Assembly (NCBI RefSeq): GCF_038443385.1
Contig: NZ_CP151726.1
Location: 7,130,001-7,194,000, forward strand
From: Stieleria varia
Lineage (GTDB): Bacteria; Planctomycetota; Planctomycetia; Pirellulales; Pirellulaceae
Reading direction: 5' to 3'
DNA: 64,000 bases
A model generated the notes under the pieces. It was not told the origin of the DNA and made no database searches. It saw only the letters and a program-made list of their open reading frames with translations. Both the position numbers and the translations under genes were made by a program. This document shows positions 53,114 through 60,198 of this stretch, one piece after another; within the stretch, counting starts at the first letter, position 1, and the number at the start of each line of letters is the position of its first letter.

Positions 53114-53791
53114 GTTGTCGATTTCTTTGATTCGATAGGGCTCAACATTTATAGAGACGACACATTTCGAAAATCGGTTGGTGAATTCCTCAACTGCTTC
53201 TTCGGTTAGTTCGGCACAGTCGACCGTGAGGAATCGTAGCTGAGGGAGATCTGGAAAGTCGCTCAAAGATGAAATTTGATCTGACCGAATTGCAAGTGAT
53301 CGGAGATTGTCAAATGTGCGGAGCACGTGCAGGGAGTTCACAGGGTCGTGGGAAAAATCGGAGATGCTTAGCTCACGGAGGTTTGCGATTTGCTGAAGCT
53401 TTTGCAAGGTGGGTTCGTCAATCGTGATTCCACCGAGCGAAACTCGCTCGAGCGATGGGAACGTTTGTGGATCGAATTTGGTAAAAGCCTCGGGCCCGTA
53501 GATCATTAGGGAAGGCAGAGTCTGGCAGACGCTCCGTCTAGTCAGCAGTTTTTCATACCCCCGACGATCTCGCACGTTCGCCATGATGCAGTCCCCGTTT
53601 CCGTCGAAGCTGATTCCCCCAACATTGTCGCCAGAATAGCCACCTTCATCCGCGAATGATTCCCAACGTCGCTCGTTGCCCCCTTTTTGCATGGCGATAG
53701 AAGTTGACATTTGTCTTGTTATGCCCGCCCAAGCTACGAGCAACGCTGCGACAACACACAGCGACAACAAAAGTCGAAGGCTAATTCGCAT
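53078..53791 (-). CDS. Membrane-anchored LRR-like cassette protein
   Basis: The product is 237 aa from ATG 53791 (MRISLRLLLSLCVVAALLVAWAG), giving an N-terminal membrane anchor or signal. The longer frame to 54001 translates attC and intron sequence. From residue about 120 there are leucine-rich-repeat-like units: LPSLMIYG, FPSLERVSLGG, IANLRELSISDF, FDNLRSLAIRSD, LPQLRFLTVDC. The end AVEEFTNRFSKCVV resembles the end of the protein at 56591-57235. The last codons lie in attC site 6. Possible extracytoplasmic interaction role; specific function unknown. Confidence 0.7.
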   Translation of the reverse strand: MRISLRLLLSLCVVAALLVAWAGITRQMSTSIAMQKGGNERRWESFADEGGYSGDNVGGISFDGNGDCIMANVRDRRGYEKLLTRRSVCQTLPSLMIYGPEAFTKFDPQTFPSLERVSLGGITIDEPTLQKLQQIANLRELSISDFSHDPVNSLHVLRTFDNLRSLAIRSDQISSLSDFPDLPQLRFLTVDCAELTEEAVEEFTNRFSKCVVSINVEPYRIKEIDNGEPADAREPPS

Positions 53792-53809
53792 GATTTGGTT
53801 GCTATGTTC

Positions 53810-53888
53810 GGCGAACGCAGAGATCACCCAGTCGCGGCGGAGAACACACCATTGAAAAAACGCTCGCCTCCGCGACTTGAGTGCATCT
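53810..53888 (-). other. attC-like site 7, split by group II intron copy 3
   Basis: Minus strand arms CAAGTCGCGG and CCGCGACTGGG, then GTGATCTCTGCGTTCGCC before the LRR-like gene. The arm sequence is close to that of site 2. The far half is missing because the intron copy is truncated on its 3' side. Confidence 0.7.
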
Positions 53889-54840
53889 GTACGCCCGACA
53901 TGGGCGTGAACTTGTGGGGTGCCGCTTCCTTCGGGAAGCCAGTCCCCTGTACGAACTCGGAACTTGAAACGAAGGACAGTATACCAAATGTAATCTTTCA
54001 AGATGAAGTACTAGGCGCTGTCTCCAAGATGCCCGGCAACTGCGCACAAGGCGACAAACCGTGGGGAGGAAGCCTGCGATGCTCGATCGGCGTAGCAACC
54101 GGCAGCATTCCGCCAAAACTGCGGGGTAACGAATAGAAACGCGATAGAGGCTCTGGGAGTCATTGGGGTGAGCGGCCCGAGGACTGCAAAACCCGTTTCC
54201 GACAACCTCCTGAGTAGATCGCGTACTCGCGCAGCGAAAGTTCACGTCCCCGTATTCGGGGAGATCTCAGACGCGTACCCGCGAGTAGGGCTTGCCCAAA
54301 AGGCGGGACGACCAGGGTGACCTGACTCGTGCTCTGAGAAGTCAGCAGAGGTCATAATACCGATCTGCCGCAATCCAGCGGCAACGGGAAGGACCGAACG
54401 TTTCTTGACAAGGAAGAACCATCGATGAATTCGAACCGACCCAAACACACAAAACCTCATTCCGGCAACCAGCAAGGAGCGGAAGACATGAAAGGCCCGT
54501 GCTCTTGGGAGTCCCTCGCCGGTCACTCGGACTCGGCGTCCATCGAGAAGCCATCCTGTTCGTTCTCACTCCGATCTTTGATCCGGACTTTTCCGAATCA
54601 AGTTTCGGGCTTCGTCCTCACCGCTTCGTGCACTATGCGGATGACTTCTTGGTGTTCTCCGAGACCAAGCAGTCAGCCACACGTGTCTTTCGATCGGTAG
54701 AACGATATCTGACATCTGACATCCAAGCTAAAAATCGTGGACAACCACGACAAGAGCCGTATCTGTCCGACGGAAGTGGTCGATTCTCTCGGCTACACCT
54801 CTCGCGGCCTTGGTTCTGCCATCTCTATGGATCGCTAAAT
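53889..54840 (+). mobile_element. Group II (IIC-attC type) intron remnant, copy 3 (3' truncated)
   Basis: It starts GTACGCCCGACATGGGCGTG. Positions 53920-54080 are nearly the same as 46975-47135 of copy 1, but the rest is a different intron lineage (GGGGAGATCTCAGACGCGTACC..). RT fragments follow. No domain V or 3' end is found; the element stops at the dispersed repeat that begins at 54857. The right boundary is approximate. Confidence 0.7.
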
Positions 54841-54891
54841 GCCAACCGCAATTCGAATTCAGCAGTCTCTGTCGCTGCTTCCGCAGCTTGA
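54425..54891 (+). pseudogene. Reverse transcriptase fragment, copy 3
   Basis: It starts with MNSNRPKHT. In another frame it continues with LTPIFDPDFSESSFGLRPHRFVHYADDFLVFSETK (the RT FGxRP and YADD motifs brought together by a deletion), then loses the frame and runs into the repeat at 54857. Only a small part of the RT is left. Confidence 0.75.
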
Positions 54892-55051
54892 TGGGATGAT
54901 TGCCGGTCGGACGTGGGGCTGACGCCCCACGCTTTATGCTGTCGCTGCCTCCGCAGCTGAAAGCGGTCACACGCAGAAGAAGTTTTCGTTTTCCACGGGC
55001 AGCTTCCATCGACACGTTTGACCGACACAGCAAAGTGCTTTGTCCCCAGGG
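54857..55051. repeat. Dispersed repeat B, copy 1
   Basis: About 195 bp with TCTGTCGCTGCTTCCGCAGCTT twice, the hairpin CGTGGGGCTGACGCCCCACG, AGCGGTCACACGCAG, GGGCAGCTTCCATCGACACG and the end CACAGCAAAGTGCTTTGTCC. Copies at 57775-57967 and 59643-59838. It follows a broken RT here and a broken integrase in the other two places. Confidence 0.85.
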
Positions 55052-55064
55052 GCCTGTCAAGGTT

Positions 55065-55604
55065 CTACCCCTTTTTCCCTGTGCTATCCAGTTTCGAGAC
55101 CCAGTAAATCTGCTTGTGTTTGTGCGACTCTAATTCCGTCTGCCAGCACTTTGCGTCGAGCAATGACGTCGGTTCGCCGATCGGCATTTCATTACCGTCG
55201 TCACCCTGACGCCAAAGCTGGTAAGAGCGAGGTTCAAGCAGTTCGGGGTGACGTTCAGCGTAATGGTCAATCGTCATCGCATCCAAATCGGCGAAAGTAC
55301 TGGCGGGATACGGCTCCAGCTTAGATTTCCAGTTCTGAAAATGCCTCTGAACGTGCGATGGATTTGGTTCGGATGCCCTAATGGATCCACCTGTTTCAAG
55401 GTGCAGGAACTCGAATCCGACTGTTAGTCCGCAATCGAACTTAACGGCCCAAATGTCCGCGTCACCAAGTCCCTGAACGAACTCAACGAACGGTTCGGTG
55501 CCAAACCACTCTCGAGCAGTGCGACGATCAACATGCAGAAGGAAAAGCTGAAACCACGGACGAGCCGGCTTCTTACCTTCCGTTTCAATGTCGAATAGTT
55601 TCAT
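55065..55604 (-). CDS. Cassette protein of unknown function
   Basis: The product is 179 aa. ATG 55604 lies 8 bp after the core of attC site 8. Globular, Trp-rich: PWFQLFLLHVDRRTAREWFGTEPF, DIWAVKFDCGLTVGFEFLHLETGG, VQRHFQNWKSKLEPYP, ELLEPRSYQLWRQGDDG, AKCWQTELESHKHKQIYWVSKLD. The overall pattern is that of small immunity-type or enzymatic-inhibitor proteins, but I recognise no family. Its downstream attC is not found; repeat B lies there instead. Confidence 0.6.
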   Translation of the reverse strand: MKLFDIETEGKKPARPWFQLFLLHVDRRTAREWFGTEPFVEFVQGLGDADIWAVKFDCGLTVGFEFLHLETGGSIRASEPNPSHVQRHFQNWKSKLEPYPASTFADLDAMTIDHYAERHPELLEPRSYQLWRQGDDGNEMPIGEPTSLLDAKCWQTELESHKHKQIYWVSKLDSTGKKG

Positions 55605-55611
55605 TCAAATA

Positions 55612-55700
55612 GTAAAACGTTGGTGTTCACGCGGTGGCGACCCACGACATTGCTTCATGAATAGACGTTGCCGCCACTCGCGTGCAACACATGGTTCGTC
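55612..55700 (-). other. attC-like site 8
   Basis: Minus strand: GACGAACCATGTGTTGCACGCGAGTGGCGGCAAC, then GGTCGCCACCGCGTGAACACCAAC and core GTTTTAC, given in parts. Arms GCACGCGAGTGGCGGC / GTCGCCACCGCGTG pair with an unpaired base. Confidence 0.75.
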
Positions 55701-56064
55701 AGTTTTGCAGCGGCGATCGAGCGATCATTGCTCAATCACCTTGCTTAACAACATACCGAACATTCCGCGTCAAAGCCAATCTAATACGAGTTGGGAAAAA
55801 GGTGGAACCACGAAAGGCACGAACTACACGAAAGTCCCACACATGATGTTTTTCGTGTAGTTCGTGCCTTTCGTGGTTTAAACCGCCCGCCCGCCGTTTC
55901 AAGCAATGGCGTTCACGCAACGAGCAACACACTGCTTGTCATTTCGGTGTGCGGGCAACAACCGGTACCCCATCACCGAGAGCAAGGCTGATTAAATAGT
56001 CGACTCATGTCGGCCACTGCCGCTCCGTATCATCGCTTGGTCACATGGCTTTCGTTTGCTAGCG
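55701..56064. other. Cassette-sized region without a recognised gene
   Basis: It lies between attC site 8 and the lipoprotein gene. It contains the 28-bp inverted repeat at 55806-55878 but no convincing coding frame. A possible decayed attC end (minus strand CGAAAGCCATGTGACCAAGCG) lies at 56026-56046, right after the lipoprotein gene. Confidence 0.45.
55806..55878. repeat. Perfect 28-bp inverted repeat
   Basis: AACCACGAAAGGCACGAACT... (55806-55833) is exactly complementary to 55851-55878, with a 17-bp loop. It would form a very strong hairpin in DNA or RNA. No terminal duplication or coding sequence is associated. Probably a REP-type or MITE-like insertion. Confidence 0.9.
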
Positions 56065-56505
56065 TTAAAGTGCGTTTCGTAGCAGCATCAGCTGAGTATC
56101 GACATTCTCGTCGATCCAGTCTCCGTCGTTGGCATGAATTGTGCCAAATCGCTCAACGCCATCGCCGCTAGTGTCGATCAGCCAACCACCTGCGTAGAGC
56201 AGTCGGTGTATCTCAGTCCCGTCGGACATAAACCGTATTGTATCACTCTTGTTCGGCATGGTTGCGACGAACGGGACCCAGCGCGCATTTCGACAAAGTT
56301 GGATGAAGCGTCGAACGTCCGAACGATTCGCAATCGTCAATTCTTCGATTTGAATCGTGTCGACGCCATCCAGTTGGGTCAAAAACTTCGGTTGCGACAC
56401 CCCATCAATCACGGGTTCGGAGACGGCGCTCGTCGAGGCGCATCCAGAGATCAATGCAATGCAAGCGATTATTTCGATTCGCGGGTGAGACATTACTTTG
56501 TCCAT
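56065..56505 (-). CDS. Putative cassette lipoprotein
   Basis: The product is 146 aa from ATG 56505, which overlaps the attC core (GTTACATG); ATG 56493 is an alternative. The N-terminus MSHPRIEIIACIALISGCAS has a short hydrophobic core and lipobox LISGC, so it is likely a lipoprotein. The body (VDTIQIEELTIANRSDVRRFIQLCRNARWVPFVATMPNKSDTIRFMSDG) is a compact alpha/beta domain of unknown function. A frame continuing upstream to 56778 crosses attC and is rejected. Confidence 0.7.
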   Translation of the reverse strand: MDKVMSHPRIEIIACIALISGCASTSAVSEPVIDGVSQPKFLTQLDGVDTIQIEELTIANRSDVRRFIQLCRNARWVPFVATMPNKSDTIRFMSDGTEIHRLLYAGGWLIDTSGDGVERFGTIHANDGDWIDENVDTQLMLLRNAL

Positions 56506-56596
56506 GTAACGGCGGTGATCAGCGGGAACGGGCGAACGAGTTACAGGCAGACGAGAAAACGGGCCACCCGTCCTCCGTTGAATCACATGGTTACCC
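56504..56596 (-). other. attC-like site 9
   Basis: Minus strand: GGGTAACCATGTGATTCAACGGAGGACGGGTGGCCCG, then GCCCGTTCCCGCTGATCACCGCC and core GTTACAT, given in parts. It overlaps the TAA of the upstream gene and the ATG of the downstream one, the tight packing expected in a cassette array. Confidence 0.78.
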
Positions 56597-57235
56597 GTCT
56601 TCTGGAGGCATGCCAAGAAATACGGTTTGCGGACCATGCAGGTTGCGTTTGTACGGTATGACACGGCAATCCGGAAATCGAGTCTCGAATTGGAGTATAG
56701 CATCGTCGCTAATGTTGTCGCAGTCGATAAAGATGTATCCCAGGTTGGTAATCTTTGCGGCGTCTTGCAGGCAAGCATCAGTCAGGATGTCATTGTCCAG
56801 ATAGAGATCGGTAATCTGAGCGAGTCCATCAAGACGCAGTATGGATGCGAAGTCGCGATCCGCCACGCCACGTCCAACGGAAAGTTGATGCACGTATGGG
56901 AGCGGGAATACGTTTCGGCGAACGGTAACATCCGCATACGTGTCGAGATTTTCAAGAAGTGCCCGGTGCCGCAGTTCTGCGCGATATACCAAGGCAAAAT
57001 AGACGAAAAGACTGGCTGTGACCGTGGTAATGAGAGCTAAACCTACGGAACGATTAAATCTTAGTGCGCTACGAAACAGGTAGGCGATGCCAACGAGAAT
57101 TGCGACAGCCGCGATGGGCAATGCGAGCAAACGAAGTGGGCCAAATGCAATGAGCAACAGAACGACAATCGCTACGTTACGCAGAGATTTACCGCCACTG
57201 TCATCAGTGCCTGAGTTGATTGAATCATCCGTCAT
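56591..57235 (-). CDS. First cassette after attI-like site 1: membrane protein with LRR-like C-terminus
   Basis: The product is 214 aa. Three hydrophobic segments: VAIVVLLLIAFGPLRLLALPIAAVAILVGIAYLF (about 20-53) and LALITTVTASLFVYFALVY (about 66-84). The C-terminal 110 residues have LRR-like units (LDGLAQITDLYLDND, AAKITNLGYIFIDCD) and the end ILQFETRFPDCRVIPY. This end is similar to that of the cassette protein at 53078-53791, so the two may be distant paralogues. The stop TAA forms part of attC site 9. Confidence 0.7.
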   Translation of the reverse strand: MTDDSINSGTDDSGGKSLRNVAIVVLLLIAFGPLRLLALPIAAVAILVGIAYLFRSALRFNRSVGLALITTVTASLFVYFALVYRAELRHRALLENLDTYADVTVRRNVFPLPYVHQLSVGRGVADRDFASILRLDGLAQITDLYLDNDILTDACLQDAAKITNLGYIFIDCDNISDDAILQFETRFPDCRVIPYKRNLHGPQTVFLGMPPEDG

Positions 57236-57261
57236 CGTTGAGATGTCGCGTCCGTCTCATT

Positions 57262-57300
57262 CGGGTAACTTGTAATTGAAGGGGAGTCAGGACTTGGCGG
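57262..57300 (-). other. attI-like junction 1
   Basis: Minus strand ..GACTCCCCTTCAATTACAAGTTACCCG, at the border between the first cassette and the integrase-fragment module. Compared with 59129-59165 the two modules are homologous up to ACAAGTTA and differ immediately beyond it, as expected if recombination took place at G/TTA of an attI core. Confidence 0.6.
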
Positions 57301-57529
57301 TTGGTTATTTAATGCCTAATGGGCGGTTGCCTCTCGATTTCTCCCAGACTTATTGGCAGTTGACTGGTTTTGCCAAGGCTTTACAGCAATTTGCCAATGA
57401 AAACACCTCGCATGATAAGCAGTTGCAGTCTCGGATGCGACCTCCGGGGACTGACACCGCTTGGCAGGCCCTGCGTTTTGACTGCACTGACATTTTGTGC
57501 ATCTGGATTTCTGATTCCAAGGGCATGCG

Positions 57530-57809
57530 ATGACAAGATCTGAGAGTGCGGGATCGTGGGCGCATTGACGCCACGGAAACGCTTGTGTTGCAAGAGTATC
57601 GAAGTGTGATTCGAGCGAATCAACTTGCCTGCAACACTGAGGAAGCCTATGTCGCTCCGGTCAGAAGGTTTCTTCAAGCAGCCAACCGCTTGGATGCGAT
57701 CGAACGCGTGGGTAGGGAAGATGGTTGTGGGCTTCGTGATTTGGCCGCCCGAGATGTGGAGTTCCATCTGTCGAATTTAGCAGTATCTGTCGCTGCCTCC
57801 GCAGCTTGA
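57530..57809 (+). pseudogene. Truncated integron-integrase-like gene, copy 1 (frameshifted)
   Basis: Starting at ATG 57530; a 2-bp deletion relative to copy 2 (near 57546) breaks the start. The remaining frame gives VLQEYRSVIRANQLACNTEEAYVAPVRRFLQAANR and LAARDVEFHLSNLAV, matching the SAM-like N-terminal domain of tyrosine recombinases, closest by eye to IntI (xTEQAYVxWVRxF, VEAFLxxLA). The catalytic domain is absent: the gene is cut off by repeat B. It is oriented away from the cassettes, as intI normally is. Confidence 0.65.
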
Positions 57810-57967
57810 TGGGGTGATTGTCGGTTGCACGTGGGGCTGACGCCCCACGCTTTATGCTGTCGCTGCTTCCGCAGCTAGAAGCGGTCACACGCAGAGGAAA
57901 TTTTCATGTTCCATGGGCAGCTTCCATCGACACGTTTGATCGACACAGCAAAGTGCTGTGTCCCCAG
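57775..57967. repeat. Dispersed repeat B, copy 2
   Basis: Same structure as at 54857, beginning at the truncation point of integrase fragment 1 and ending CACAGCAAAGTGCTGTGTCC followed by a duplicated CCCAGGATCC (57961-57982). Confidence 0.85.
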
Positions 57968-58168
57968 GATCCTGTCCCCAGGATCCGTGTCCCCCGGTCG
58001 GATCAAGCCGTCCCGCAGGATTCAATTTTGCAGCGATTGTTCTGGCGCATCAAATCGAGTGTGGGGATTGCCTGTCCGGTGCAGTTCGACGACCTTGGAA
58101 AACAAGCTATAATCGAATCAGAAGCCAGTCGATGGCCGTTCCAAGATCAATTTCGTATCGAGACTGTT

Positions 58169-58381
58169 ATGCAGGCCGAACTGAAAAAAATGCTGACCGC
58201 GGAGCCGTTCGTTTCATTTACCGTCGTGATGAGCGACGGCACGCACGTAACCGTCAAGCACCCTGAGAAGGCGCTGCTGACAAAACACTGGCTCTATGTC
58301 ACAACAGACGGCGGCGAGACTACCGAGCATTTGTATCTACTGCATGTGACACGCCTTCAGCGTACAGAGAAAGCCGCATAG
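58169..58381 (+). CDS. Small conserved protein, unknown function
   Basis: The product is 70 aa from ATG 58169; the open frame upstream is repeat sequence. Text: LKKMLTAEPFVSFTVVMSDG, HVTVKHPEKALLTKHWLYVTT, LYLLHVTRLQ. Small proteins with this L..LLxxxPFxPFxIxMxDGxxxxVxHPE pattern are common in planctomycetes; function unknown. It is on the plus strand, opposite to the surrounding cassette genes, and ends 33 bp before attC site 10. It is either a reversed cassette gene or a host gene caught in the array. Confidence 0.65.
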   Translation: MQAELKKMLTAEPFVSFTVVMSDGTHVTVKHPEKALLTKHWLYVTTDGGETTEHLYLLHVTRLQRTEKAA

Positions 58382-58413
58382 TGGGCGCCAACTTCTTCGC
58401 AGTGGAACGACGG

Positions 58414-58492
58414 CGGTAACGGGGCCGCGGCAAAAAACTATGATTTCAAAACCCGCGCCATCGGCGGCTCCCGTTCACCGCATGGTTATCGG
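58414..58492 (-). other. attC-like site 10
   Basis: Minus strand: CGATAACCATGCGGTGAACGGGAGCCGCCGATGGCGCGGG, then TTTGCCGCGGCCCC and core GTTACCG, given in parts. It begins 12 bp after the stop of the cassette gene 58504-59112. The short version of the family. Confidence 0.7.
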
Positions 58493-58503
58493 ATATTTTG
58501 GGG

Positions 58504-59112
58504 TCACGTAACGACCTTTTCATTGTCGAGATGAAGCTGCAAGTCCTCGGATTTGAACCCTGCGAAATGAGCGTGTTCACGGTCGAATTGATTGTACGGA
58601 AATCCTCCAGACCACGTAGCGAATTTCCCGGGCGTGATTGGATCGTTCATGGTGATGCCAATGCGAAATATTTCCGCGTCGAAGAGATCAGAGAACACCA
58701 AGTCACCCTTTACGGCCCGGATGTTGTCACCGGAAATGTTGTGGAAGCGGAGTTCAAACTCAATTCGGTCTTCGTAGATTTCAAGATCATAGTTTTCTGG
58801 AATCAGACTTTTGCCGACCAATTCAACCTTTATCATTTTCGATTGTGGTTGCGCATCCCGCTGACGATTGTTCGGGGTGGTTGCAATTGAATTGTTACTG
58901 GCAGAACTCGACGCGTTGGTTTCATCCATTCGTCGTTCGAGTGCCGTGACGCGCAGAGATAGCGATTCAACCAGATCGCTGATTTCGCAGAATACGCGAT
59001 AATCTCCGACGCCAGAAGCGACGAGTTTGGAGTGAAGATCATCGAACGTCACGCAGTCATGTTCGCTGACGCGCCGCTTCCCATCAGATTGAGTGATCAC
59101 GAGGAATTTCAT
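58504..59112 (-). CDS. First cassette after attI-like site 2: protein of unknown function
   Basis: The product is 202 aa, beginning MKFLVITQSDGKRRVSEHDCVTFDD. Residues about 45-62 are a short helical or coiled-coil-prone segment (ISDLVESLSLRVTALERRMDE), then a Ser/Asn/Thr linker (about 65-90). The beta-rich C-terminal domain (MIKVELVGKSLIPENYDLEIYEDRIEFELRFHN, IRAVKGDLVFSDLFDAEIFRIGITMND) looks like an extracellular-type sandwich (FxLxxHNxSxxxIRAVKG) found in proteins of unknown function. No signal peptide. Confidence 0.65.
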   Translation of the reverse strand: MKFLVITQSDGKRRVSEHDCVTFDDLHSKLVASGVGDYRVFCEISDLVESLSLRVTALERRMDETNASSSASNNSIATTPNNRQRDAQPQSKMIKVELVGKSLIPENYDLEIYEDRIEFELRFHNISGDNIRAVKGDLVFSDLFDAEIFRIGITMNDPITPGKFATWSGGFPYNQFDREHAHFAGFKSEDLQLHLDNEKVVT

Positions 59113-59128
59113 TGCCTGCGGTCTGTCC

Positions 59129-59165
59129 GATAACTTGTAATTAGGGAGAGTCAGGACTTGGCGGT
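59129..59165 (-). other. attI-like junction 2
   Basis: Minus strand ..GACTCTCCCTAATTACAAGTTATCGG. Same module as at 57262-57300 up to ACAAGTTA, then a different cassette. The ATG of the first cassette is 17 bp further. Confidence 0.6.
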
Positions 59166-59395
59166 TGGTTATTTGACGTCTTATGGGCAGTTGCCGCTCG
59201 AGTTCTGCCGCTCTTATTGGCAGTTGACTGATTGTTCCCCGGCGTCACAGCAATTTGCCAATGAGACCACTTCGCATTGTAGGCAGTTGCAGTCTTGGAT
59301 GCGACCTCGGGTGGAACTGGCACTGATTGACAGGCCCTGCGTTCTGAAAGTATCGCGAGTTTGTGCATTTGAATTTCCCATTCCACGGGCATGCA

Positions 59396-59677
59396 ATGAG
59401 AAGATCTGAGAGTGGGCGGGATCGTGGGCGCATTGACGCCACGGAAACGCTTGTGTTGCAAGAATATCAAAGTGTGATCCGAGCGAATCAACTTGCCTGC
59501 AACAATGAGGAAGCCTATGTCGCTCCGGTCAGAAAGTTTCTTCAAGCAGCCAACCGCTTGGATGCGATCGAACGCGTGGGTAGGGAAGATGATTGTGGGC
59601 TTCGTGATTTGGCCGCCCGAGATGTAGGGTCCCATCTTACGAATTTAGCAGTATCTGTCGCTGCATCCGCAGCTTGA
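59396..59677 (+). pseudogene. Truncated integron-integrase-like gene, copy 2
   Basis: ATG 59396 gives MRRSESGRDRGRIDATETLV, then EYQSVIRANQLACNNEEAYVAPVRKFLQAANR and LAARDVGSHLTNLAV before running into repeat B and a stop. Only the N-terminal SAM-like DNA-binding domain of a tyrosine recombinase remains; none of the catalytic R..H-x-x-R..Y residues exist. The roughly 230 bp between the attI-like site and ATG are conserved with copy 1 and would hold the intI and cassette promoters. Confidence 0.68.
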
Positions 59678-59838
59678 TGGGGTGATTGTCGGTTGGACGT
59701 GGGGCTGACGCCCCACGCTTTATGCTGTCGCTGCTTCCGCAGCTGAAAGCGGTCACACGCAGGGGAAGTTTTCGTGTTCCATGTGCAGCTTCAAGCGATA
59801 CGTTTGATCGACACAGCAAAGTGCTGTGTCCCCAGGAT
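59643..59838. repeat. Dispersed repeat B, copy 3
   Basis: Third copy of the repeat at 54857 and 57775, starting at the same residue of the integrase frame (after NLAV) as copy 2. Ends CACAGCAAAGTGCTGTGTCC. Confidence 0.85.
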
Positions 59839-60198
59839 CGCGTGAGTGCGGAATTGGATCCCGCGAGGGATCGCAGAAGGTAGCCGCGGGTCGCCGAAGG
59901 CGCTCCCGTGGTATGCGACAACCGTGTTGAATCGACCCCGCAGGGTGTCGCAGACTTCTCGGAATCGGGGCTGCGACCGCCTACGGGGTCGGTTCTCGTC
60001 AGACCGAACGAACCGGCGATGATCGCTGCGCTCTATCGCCGGCTACCGTCTGATACCGCTTCACGGTCATGGGCAGCAACAATTCTTTTCACATCCCGAG
60101 AGACGCTGCTACGTGTGGGCGCGCCACGATCTGAGTGTGGTGCTGAGTGCAGTGCTGAGCGGCTGAAGACTGTACAACAGCTGCGGGGCCGCCTCGTT
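59839..60198. other. Intergenic region with repeat fragments
   Basis: No gene seen. Contains GATCCCGCGAGGGATCGCAGAAGGTAGCCGCGGGTCGC (given for position: 59858-59895), a relative of the 44580/45750 repeats, and CGACCCCGCAGGGTGTCGCAG near 59935. It marks the end of the accessory region before ruvA. Confidence 0.55.

Noticed and set aside
53792..54001. Extended N-terminus of the LRR-like gene
   Set aside because: The added residues are encoded by attC and group II intron sequence; MRISLRLLLSLC at 53791 is a proper membrane start.
55732..55932. 66-codon frame containing NHERHELHEKHH
   Set aside because: The sequence is the translation of the 28-bp inverted repeat; such text is a common artefact of this palindrome.
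56506..56778. Extended N-terminus of the lipoprotein gene
   Set aside because: The extension translates the attC site and the antisense of the neighbouring gene; the lipobox N-terminus starts at 56505 or 56493.
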